NCBI GenBank assembly: GCA_050944035.1
Contig: JBMNQH010000007.1
Location: 61,303-125,302 of the forward strand
From: JBMNQH01 sp050944035
Lineage (GTDB): Bacteria; Bacillota; Clostridia; Oscillospirales; Oscillospiraceae
Length of the DNA: 64,000 nucleotides
Reading direction: 5' to 3'
The number at the start of each line of letters is the position of its first letter. Position 1 is the stretch's first letter. The position numbers and the translations under genes are program-made. Positions 58,664-64,000 of this stretch are shown here, piece after piece. The notes below the pieces were generated by a model. It searched no databases and was not told the origin of the DNA. It saw only the letters and a program-made list of their open reading frames with translations.

Positions 58664-59439
58664 TGGCATTACTGGAAGTCAGGGATTTGACAAAAACCTT
58701 TCGAAAGCACGGAGAACTCATTGCCGCGGTAAAGAATGTGAGCTTTGCAATTGAACAGGGAGAATGTCTGGGCCTCGTCGGTGAAAGCGGCTGCGGGAAA
58801 AGCACCACAGCCAATATTATTTCCCGGCTGATAAAAGAGGATAGTGGAACCATTCAATTTGACGGCAATAAAATCAGCGGTGGCATTCGACTGAAGCCGG
58901 TGGGCAAGTCGCTGCAAATGATTTTTCAAGCGCCGCAGGATTCCTTTGACCCGAGAGATACCGTGTTGAAAGGAGTCATGCAGGGAGCAGCTTCCTATAA
59001 ACTGTGGAGTCGGGAAGCATTGAAGAATCGGGCGTTGGAGCTGTTTGATTACGTTGGATTAAAGCGTTCCTATGCAAAGGCCAAAACAGCAGAATTGAGT
59101 GGTGGTGAATGTCAAAGAGCAGCTATTGCAAGGGCTCTGATCTGTGAACCGAAACTATTAATCTGTGATGAAGCCACGAGTGCATTGGATGTTCTGGTAC
59201 AAGCGCAGATTGTGGATCTGTTGCGGCGACTGAAAACCGACAGGAATATGTCTCTGTTGTTTATTACGCACGATATTCCACTCGCGGCAGCATTGTGCGA
59301 TCGTACTGCCGTTATGCATCAAGGGGAGATTGTAGAGATCGGAGATTCAAAAACTGTATTGAAAGATCCGAAACACGAGCAGACAAAAAAACTAATCGGT
59401 TCCGTTTTATCGTTATATGAAAATGAAACCGTGGGGTAA
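58663..59439 (+). CDS. ABC importer ATPase 2 (NikE/DppF-like)
   Basis: 258 residues. Walker A GESGCGKSTTANII, Q-loop MIFQAPQDSFDP, signature LSGGECQRAAIARAL, Walker B LLICDEATSALDV, H-loop ITHDIPLAAALC. It lacks the Cys-rich extension of its partner, making it NikE-like in size. Start ATG overlapping the upstream TGA (TGATG). Last gene of the operon. Confidence 0.9.
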   Translation: MALLEVRDLTKTFRKHGELIAAVKNVSFAIEQGECLGLVGESGCGKSTTANIISRLIKEDSGTIQFDGNKISGGIRLKPVGKSLQMIFQAPQDSFDPRDTVLKGVMQGAASYKLWSREALKNRALELFDYVGLKRSYAKAKTAELSGGECQRAAIARALICEPKLLICDEATSALDVLVQAQIVDLLRRLKTDRNMSLLFITHDIPLAAALCDRTAVMHQGEIVEIGDSKTVLKDPKHEQTKKLIGSVLSLYENETVG

Positions 59440-59444
59440 AAGAA

Positions 59445-59481
59445 AACAAGGCTGATCCCTTGTCTTGGAATCGGCCTTGTT
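59445..59481 (+). terminator. Hairpin after the importer operon
   Basis: 12-bp stem AACAAGGCTGAT/ATCGGCCTTGTT with one G-U pair; T-tract weak. Confidence 0.55.
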
Positions 59482-59540
59482 GCTCTATAATAAAAGGAAA
59501 TTCAATGCTGTTATTCCGGCGGATATATCCGGCTTTAAAA

Positions 59541-59578
59541 GTCAGAGACAGGCATTTTATAAAATGCCTGTCTCTGAC
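59541..59578 (-). terminator. Terminator of the truncated tRNA (minus strand)
   Basis: Perfect 38-bp palindrome (19-bp arms GTCAGAGACAGGCATTTTA and its complement) directly after the tRNA 3' end on the minus strand, followed by TTTTAAA. It is probably the original terminator of the tRNA gene used as integration target. Confidence 0.75.
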
Positions 59579-59604
59579 TGGAGCGGGGTACGGGAGTCGA
59601 ACCC
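59579..59604 (-). other. Attachment-site junction: 3' end of a tRNA gene (att)
   Basis: Minus strand reads GGGTTCGACTCCCGT, then ACCCCGC-T-CCA: the 3' half of a T-arm, acceptor strand, U discriminator and encoded CCA. Upstream of GGG the sequence no longer pairs as a T-stem (AA opposite GT), so identity with a tRNA stops there. The U discriminator and predicted 5' GCGGGGT acceptor suggest tRNA-Gly. It lies 28 bp from the integrase stop, as expected for att. The intact tRNA should be at the far end of the element. Confidence 0.8.
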
Positions 59605-59631
59605 TTTTCAAGTTCGCTAAACCAATTGATT

Positions 59632-60762
59632 TTACAATACTTTTTGAAACTCGTCTGTATTTTCATCTGTAAAACTGTAAAAATTTCGCATCTTTTCTGC
59701 TGCGTCTGCAAGATCGCTGCTGTCTAGTTTGATATAGATATTGTGCATGGTCTGGTAATCGCTCCAACCACCGATCTGCATGGTTCTCCTTTCTTGCCAG
59801 CCTAGATGATAGGCAAGGGATGCAAATGAACGACGCAGACCGTGAACTCCAACTTCGGGTAATCCAGCATAGCGGCATACTGCATTGATTTGACTGTAGA
59901 CTTTGTTAAAGCGGACAGAAACATACGGCTGATCCGGCATATTGCTTGATATATCGAAAAGTTCTTGTAGCCGAGGAATCATTATTGGGACGACACGGGC
60001 TGAATTGGCGTTTTTGTTTGTTTCTTTTTCAACCAATTTCCCGTCCTGGTTCAATACCCTTGCACCACTGACATGAATTCCATCAGCGTCTACTTTTGCC
60101 GGTGTGATTGCAAGTAGCTCGGAACGCCTGAGAGAGTGCAAAGCAAGTAATGCGGCCATTTCGCACGGCGCCCCCTGCACAGCTTTCAAAAACTGTTCAA
60201 TCTGCTTGTAGTTGAGCCAGGGGAGCTCTTTGCGCGCGATCTGAGGTAAACGCACGTCCGGTGGTTGTAAGCCGTTAGATCGCATTACACGCGCTACCAG
60301 ACCCCACGCATTTCTAAGGGTCTTTGGGCTGCACAGTTTTGCTTCTGCGTTGATCGCCTTCTGCCAATCTATAGAGGTTATATCCGCTGCCTGGTACGCC
60401 TTGAAACGGTTCCTTCCGATTTCTGCATATCCGCGCAACGTGGAGGGGGAAAGGACGGCGTCATTTGATTTTATGTAATCTGTAATTCCTTTTTTAAGCG
60501 TAAGGTACGGCATGGCTCGTTTTGCTTCCAAAAATCCGGCTCGTATCGCTTTCGCTTTTGTAGTACATAGATCCGGTGTATCTTCCGTGACGCTTTGTCC
60601 TTCGGCACGCAGATATATGTTCCACTTCCCGCTTGCAAGCTGCACAGGCTTTGGCACTCTGATTTCCGTCTTTTTCTTGCGTTCTCTAATTTGACGTTCT
60701 CCACACCAGTTACAAAATATGGAGTTGTCCGGGATTTCCCGGCTGCATGATTTACACTGCAT
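59632..60762 (-). CDS. int: Tyrosine integrase with N-terminal zinc ribbon
   Basis: 376 residues. The N-terminus has two C-x2-C pairs (MQCKSCSREIPDNSIFCNWCGERQ, positions 3-20) forming a zinc ribbon. Next come an arm/core-binding SAM-like domain (TLKKGITDYIKSND, LSPSTLRGYAEIGRNRF) and a catalytic domain with Arg in LHSLRRSELLAIT, HGLRRSFASLAYHLG, the W/H position in QIGGWSDYQTMHN and nucleophile Tyr in NIYIKLD. It integrates the element at the adjacent tRNA. Start ATG 60762 has GGAG at 8 nt. Confidence 0.9.
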   Translation of the reverse strand: MQCKSCSREIPDNSIFCNWCGERQIRERKKKTEIRVPKPVQLASGKWNIYLRAEGQSVTEDTPDLCTTKAKAIRAGFLEAKRAMPYLTLKKGITDYIKSNDAVLSPSTLRGYAEIGRNRFKAYQAADITSIDWQKAINAEAKLCSPKTLRNAWGLVARVMRSNGLQPPDVRLPQIARKELPWLNYKQIEQFLKAVQGAPCEMAALLALHSLRRSELLAITPAKVDADGIHVSGARVLNQDGKLVEKETNKNANSARVVPIMIPRLQELFDISSNMPDQPYVSVRFNKVYSQINAVCRYAGLPEVGVHGLRRSFASLAYHLGWQERRTMQIGGWSDYQTMHNIYIKLDSSDLADAAEKMRNFYSFTDENTDEFQKVL

Positions 60763-60821
60763 TGCATCATCTCCTATCATTGATTTCTTTCTTCGTACCT
60801 ACATAGGCACAACAAAAAGGG

Positions 60822-60938
60822 TGTACAAATTCAAGGACAGGTGATATAATACTCTTGCCTATTGGGTATTATAGGGCCTGTCCCTGTAGTATTTCTCCCG
60901 CCTTCTGTGCTCCGCAACACTGATGGCGGGATTTTTTT
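60822..60938 (+). ncRNA. Candidate small RNA with own promoter and terminator
   Basis: Plus strand, opposite in direction to its neighbours: -35-like TGTACA (60822-60827), 17-bp spacer, TATAAT (60845-60850), then about 80 nt ending in CCCGCC ... GGCGGG (60897-60902, 60925-60930) plus T7 (60932-60938). No coding frame of note. On the minus strand the hairpin lacks a U-run, so it cannot serve the flanking minus-strand gene. The T-tract plus promoter supports an independent short transcript. Confidence 0.55.
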
Positions 60939-60948
60939 GTTTTATATC

Positions 60949-62340
60949 TCAATCTTCATCATCAAACATTCGAAATGATGCATAGCAACGACAGAATTCA
61001 TTTTTACAGCTATTGAAAGGTGGGTAGTTTTCACCAATGACTGCATCTTTCACACGAAATCGCTTTCCTTCTAATTCTCTGCAAAAGCTGCAACAATGCT
61101 CATCTTTCATTGAAGAAATAGAATATGTAAGAGGCTTTCGAGAAACCTTGTCAAGATCTTGTAGAGTTTTAAGTTCCTTCGAAGCACGAATAAAAGAACG
61201 AATACTGTTGATTGATTTGGTTGATTCCTCAATAAGGCTAATCGGTACATCCAATGCGTATGTTTTTGCAATGAGCTTTTTTATAGTTTCGCATCGAAGG
61301 CCTTGTAGCTTGTACAAAAATATCAGATTTTGGACTTTATTCTTGTGCTCCGCAAGCTGTAAAGGAAAGTCAATATCAGACTTTATATAGTTGAAGTAAA
61401 GTTCTCGATCCTCCAGGTCTGATAGAGAAAAGTTTTCCAGATCTTCAGCAGTGATTTCTGTGTAATTTATATATCTCAATTCATAGTCATACTCATCCAG
61501 AGTTTGTGCTACCAATTCTTTTGCTTGCTTACTCAAACTAAAATACTGTTTAGAAAACCGATTTTGCAAGATGGAGTGATCGATGTTATTCAAAATTCTA
61601 TCTGCCAACTCAGATTTTTTGCCAGATAGTTTTAGACCATGTTCTCGAAGGATCTCCTTCAAATCGTTTACAGAACATTTTGTTAGGACGTATTCAACCG
61701 GCGCATATACCAATAGACCAGCCTTCAAAAATTTAGTAATACAAGCTTCTGTGTTTAACTTGTGTGGTTCATAAGAAAAGTAATTTGGTAAAGATGAACC
61801 AACTTTATGACCATCGAGATACTTTAACAGGATTGCCTCACTTTTTGATATGGCTTGTATATTGACTTCCTCTGTTTTGTTTTGGCTTTGAGCGAATTTA
61901 CCAGCTGATAACTCAACATGCATCTGATCCAGCAGCCTTTTATTATCATCCGACAGGTATGAATCATAAAAATGCATATGATTAAAATATGCATTGATTC
62001 TATTCAGTTTTCCATTGGCGGTTTTCAGCTTTGCTATATCTTGAACCAATCTTTGATAACTGCGATATATAAATCTTTGCGTTACAGTGTCTCTTTGAGA
62101 AATAACACGCTTTAGTGCAACCGATGGTAATTCACCTGTAAATTTAATATATCGTTCTATCTCTGATAATTTGATTAGTTGCTCAACCAATAAATCATAG
62201 CGTGAGAAAAAAGTATCTGGATTTACTGTTGTATTGACATTGTTTTCGCAATCCTCGGCAATATGGATTAGGTTAGGTGCTAATGATTGCGCTTCCAATT
62301 GCGCTTCCATCCGTTTGCGAGAATTCCCAAACAACCACAT
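60949..62340 (-). CDS. SAP-domain protein with minor-head-like cysteine tail, element cargo
   Basis: 463 residues, soluble. The helical N-terminal half (1-200) has no recognised family. Around residues 222-256 is a SAP domain (SVNDLKEILREHGLKLSGKK, SELADRIL), a short DNA-binding helix-extended-loop-helix. The C-terminus has C-C-x2-C, then G-K-R-F, PPFNSCKNEFCRC, resembling the cysteine/His tail of MuF/SPP1 gp7-like minor head proteins. It lies between the integrase and the ImmA/ImmR switch, a typical cargo location. The role is unknown; defence or superinfection exclusion is a possibility. Start ATG; ribosome binding site AGAGGAG. Confidence 0.65.
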   Translation of the reverse strand: MWLFGNSRKRMEAQLEAQSLAPNLIHIAEDCENNVNTTVNPDTFFSRYDLLVEQLIKLSEIERYIKFTGELPSVALKRVISQRDTVTQRFIYRSYQRLVQDIAKLKTANGKLNRINAYFNHMHFYDSYLSDDNKRLLDQMHVELSAGKFAQSQNKTEEVNIQAISKSEAILLKYLDGHKVGSSLPNYFSYEPHKLNTEACITKFLKAGLLVYAPVEYVLTKCSVNDLKEILREHGLKLSGKKSELADRILNNIDHSILQNRFSKQYFSLSKQAKELVAQTLDEYDYELRYINYTEITAEDLENFSLSDLEDRELYFNYIKSDIDFPLQLAEHKNKVQNLIFLYKLQGLRCETIKKLIAKTYALDVPISLIEESTKSINSIRSFIRASKELKTLQDLDKVSRKPLTYSISSMKDEHCCSFCRELEGKRFRVKDAVIGENYPPFNSCKNEFCRCYASFRMFDDED

Positions 62341-62387
62341 AATTTTTGCTCCTCTCTATTTTTACCGCCCTCCGACGGCTTGGAATA

Positions 62388-62888
62388 CTAAAAATACAAC
62401 TCGGTTGCCAGTGTGCCATACTTATACCAACATATGGCCTTGCGCATGAATTCTTCTGTTACACCGAAATGCTCTGCTAATTCCCAGATTTCGGTATGAC
62501 CTTTCTTTACAGCTTCCTCTAAGTCCTCTTTGGAAAAGCGAAGTTCGATCGCTCTTTTATCTGCTTGGTTTTCGTGTTTTTGCCTTATGTCGCAAGGCGA
62601 ATATTCATTATAGAAGGACCCTGTATCACAATGGCCAATTTCATGTAGACCTTTTACAAGTTCATCGGCACTGGACTGAAATTTAAATGGATCAAGAGCT
62701 ATAAAGCACTTTCCATCGGACAAACGTGTGACAGATATGCTATCAAGCCCATCTAAGTCAAGGTTATACCGATAAATATCGTAGCCCCTAAATTCTGCAT
62801 ACTCATAGAGTTCAAAAACATTATTTATTTTTCTCGTTCTCTTGGGCAAATTTTGCAAATTGCTTAACCCTGTCGAGTACGTCATCAT
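62388..62888 (-). CDS. ImmA/IrrE-type metallopeptidase
   Basis: 166 residues. Zinc-protease motif LHEIGH (residues 81-86) with the downstream HENQADKRA segment supplying the third ligand. ImmA proteins cleave their partner ImmR repressor to induce the element. Start ATG 62888 (two adjacent ATGs) behind GAGGG; it overlaps the upstream repressor gene by 68 nt, so the pair is coupled as in ICEBs1-type switches. Confidence 0.88.
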   Translation of the reverse strand: MMTYSTGLSNLQNLPKRTRKINNVFELYEYAEFRGYDIYRYNLDLDGLDSISVTRLSDGKCFIALDPFKFQSSADELVKGLHEIGHCDTGSFYNEYSPCDIRQKHENQADKRAIELRFSKEDLEEAVKKGHTEIWELAEHFGVTEEFMRKAICWYKYGTLATELYF

Positions 62889-63168
62889 CGATTTCCCTCG
62901 TTCCAAATAATGCAAACTTAATATCATCGTCACTTACTTTGCGTTCGTCATCTTCGGCGGGCGCTTTTTCTGTTTGTTCTTCTATTCCAAATAAAAACTC
63001 AGTTGTAACGTTAAAATAATCTGCAATTTTTTGAGCATTTGCATCTGTTGGATTGCCACCTTTTTTCCATCTTGTAACTGTGGCTTTTTTCAATCCTAAT
63101 TCGACAGCGACAGCACTTGGTGATTTTCCTATCGAATTACACAAGCGCACATAATTATCATAAAACAC
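62821..63168 (-). CDS. XRE-family repressor (ImmR-like)
   Basis: About 115 residues. N-terminal helix-turn-helix (SPSAVAVELGLKKATVTRWKKGG), then ADYFNVTTEFLFGIEEQ, then an acidic C-terminal linker and helix likely recognised by the ImmA protease. It is the probable master repressor holding the element silent through the operator cluster at 63200-63360. Start: GTG 63168 gives the usual MFYDNYV-type start; GTG 63177 is an alternative, and ribosome binding sites are weak for both. Confidence 0.85.
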   Translation of the reverse strand: MFYDNYVRLCNSIGKSPSAVAVELGLKKATVTRWKKGGNPTDANAQKIADYFNVTTEFLFGIEEQTEKAPAEDDERKVSDDDIKFALFGTREIDDDVLDRVKQFAKFAQENEKNK

Positions 63169-63201
63169 AAATAACACATCCGTTTTTTATAAAATATGTC
63201 A

Positions 63202-63357
63202 AAGTTAAAAAAGTTAACAATTTGCGCTTGACAGTTAGAAAAGTTAATGATAAACTAATGTCGAAGGTTGAAAAAGTTAACGAATAACCGCATCGGGCAA
63301 AATGTAGTTATTAATACTTTGTGAACTAACTTTACCATATGCTGTTAACTTTTTCAA
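63202..63357. promoter_or_regulatory. Operator array of the element switch
   Basis: Repeated AAAAAGTTAAC-type half-sites fill the gap between the divergent repressor and Cro-like genes: near 63202-63220 (two), 63237-63250, 63268-63282, and an exact inverted copy of TTGAAAAAGTTAAC at 63343-63357. They overlap the plus-strand promoter, as expected for a repressor controlling lytic/transfer genes. Confidence 0.75.
63228..63256 (+). promoter_or_regulatory. Promoter of the Cro-like gene
   Basis: -35 TTGACA (63228-63233), 17-bp spacer, -10 TAAACT (63251-63256), with an operator half-site inside the spacer. Confidence 0.75.
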
Positions 63358-63387
63358 TCTTTAGTTTAGAAAAAGAGGTGAATTTGT

Positions 63388-63603
63388 ATGCCTGCACAGT
63401 GGACTGGCGAGATAATTGGGCAATTACACCTAAACGGCATTACCGCGAAGCGATTGGCCAAAGCAGTAGGATGGAGCGATAAATACCTGAGTCTAGTGCT
63501 TAACGGACACAGAGAACCAAAAAACGCGGAAGCGAAGGTGCGTACTGCACTCGACAGCATTCTTACTTCTCATCCCCACGATATCACAGAAACTGACCAA
63601 TAA
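63388..63603 (+). CDS. Cro-like small helix-turn-helix protein
   Basis: 71 residues, almost all one helix-turn-helix domain (ITAKRLAKAVGWSDKYLSLV, LNGHREP), then a short acidic tail. Divergent from the ImmR-like gene and controlled by the operator array, so it probably acts as the counter-regulator or excision/transfer activator. Start ATG behind AGAGGTG. Confidence 0.75.
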   Translation: MPAQWTGEIIGQLHLNGITAKRLAKAVGWSDKYLSLVLNGHREPKNAEAKVRTALDSILTSHPHDITETDQ

Positions 63604-63656
63604 ATGGTACAGGATGAAGGGAATTTGCAACAACGCAAGTTGGAGGAGGTGAGAGG

Positions 63657-63765
63657 ATGGAGCGTGAACAAACGACAATCCGCCTCCCAGCTGAATGAAA
63701 GGAAGAATCTCAGCGGGAGACGGATAGAGGGGGAATTATTCATAATGGGTCCACATAGCAACGAT
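63657..63765 (+). pseudogene. Degenerate ribbon-helix-helix (antitoxin/phage regulator-like) gene
   Basis: A strong GGAGGAGGTGAGAGG precedes ATG 63657. The frame reads MEREQTTIRLPAE, the typical start of small ribbon-helix-helix proteins, and then hits TGA at codon 14 (63696-63698). Past the stop the same frame continues KEESQRETDRGG, matching the expected helix, before ending. This looks like a gene killed by a nonsense change and truncated where the toxin gene lies on the other strand. Confidence 0.55.
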
Positions 63766-63996
63766 TTTAACAATCTTCTGTGCTTCATCGACAGTATAAA
63801 CTAAACGATGTTGCCGATTGATTCTCCTAGAATATGCACCAGATAAATCACCGGAGAGTTTTTCGTAGGAAGGTGGATTTTGATAGGGATTGATTTTAAG
63901 AATCTCTATTAGAGCTTGTGCTTTATCAGATAGATGAGCTGCTTTTAAATACGGTATATGCTTGATTGCAGTTTTTGTAAGCACTACTTGATACAT
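63736..63996 (-). CDS. YoeB/Txe-family ribosome-dependent mRNA interferase toxin
   Basis: 86 residues. The C-terminus RRINRQHRLVYTVDE ... VAMWTHYE is diagnostic of YoeB/Txe toxins; catalytic Glu (in SYEKLSGDLSG), Arg (RRINRQHR) and His (WTHYE) are all present. It cleaves mRNA at the ribosomal A site when free of antitoxin. The antitoxin (YefM-like) would be upstream on the minus strand, beyond the right edge. Start ATG at 63996, 4 nt from the window end, so the ribosome binding site is not visible. Confidence 0.9.
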   Translation of the reverse strand: MYQVVLTKTAIKHIPYLKAAHLSDKAQALIEILKINPYQNPPSYEKLSGDLSGAYSRRINRQHRLVYTVDEAQKIVKIVAMWTHYE

Positions 63997-64000
63997 TACC

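Noticed and set aside
59579..59604. Complete tRNA gene at the integrase
   Set aside because: Only the 3' 26 nt fit a tRNA; no anticodon or D-arm precedes them and the T-stem is mismatched at the junction.

Overview
The window looks like chromosome from a spore-forming, low-to-medium-GC Clostridia bacterium, most likely an Oscillospirales/Oscillospiraceae-type gut anaerobe. The evidence is the complete spoIIA operon (spoIIAA-spoIIAB-sigF), a SpoIIM-like protein, a stand-alone Spo0A DNA-binding domain, a BclA-like collagen protein, strong AGGAGG ribosome binding sites, sigma-A promoters, a T-box, an FMN riboswitch and an L20 leader. The assignment is an inference from gene content; no marker gene allowing a species call is present.

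Layout. 1-1.5 kb: the 3' end of kdpD, then kdpE. 1.5-5 kb: an XRE/S24-like repressor, a Spo0A-C-like regulator, tRNA-Leu(UAG), a DUF554 protein and an EamA exporter. 5-9.7 kb: a cation efflux protein, general stress protein L25/Ctc behind a hairpin leader, an unrecognised protein, and a uracil/xanthine permease behind a long structured leader. 9.7-14.5 kb: glnS and a T-box-controlled valS. 14.5-20.4 kb: spoIIA operon, pcrA, a tandem OB-fold SSB-like gene, deoC. 20.4-24.5 kb: the infC-rpmI-rplT operon with an apparent AUC start for infC, a hydrolase, a SLOG protein, and FMN riboswitch-ribU. 24.5-34.4 kb: housekeeping genes (asd-dapA, queA-tgt-yajC, spoIIM-like, xerD) plus small hypothetical genes, some probably surface or spore related.

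34.6-37.5 kb: a DUF4364 regulator, a collagen-like (Gly-X-Thr)n protein and an adjacent glycosyltransferase, resembling clostridial and Bacillus exosporium BclA/glycosyltransferase pairs. 37.8-47.2 kb: two Bce-type peptide-sensing/detoxification modules in tandem, each with regulator, kinase, ATPase and permease. The second is damaged: its kinase has an in-frame TGA and its regulator has a shortened receiver. 47.4-53.1 kb: an acyltransferase-3 gene convergent with a four-gene envelope acylation operon (DltA-, DltC-, DltB- and DltD-like). Its MBOAT protein ends in a DltX-like F-x-Y-x-x-F motif. 53.3-59.5 kb: a methyltransferase gene leading a complete five-part nickel/peptide-type ABC importer operon, behind a promoter carrying a C6G6 palindrome.

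59.58 kb to the right edge: one end of an integrated element. A 26-nt 3' remnant of a tRNA (probably tRNA-Gly) forms the junction. Next come a tyrosine integrase with an N-terminal zinc ribbon, a candidate small RNA, a 463-residue SAP-domain protein with a minor-head-like cysteine tail, an ImmA/ImmR-type switch, an operator array, a Cro-like gene, a broken ribbon-helix-helix gene and a YoeB-like toxin. The other end and the intact tRNA lie outside the window.

Coordinates and motifs were read by eye. Family names rest on recognisable motifs and not on database searches.
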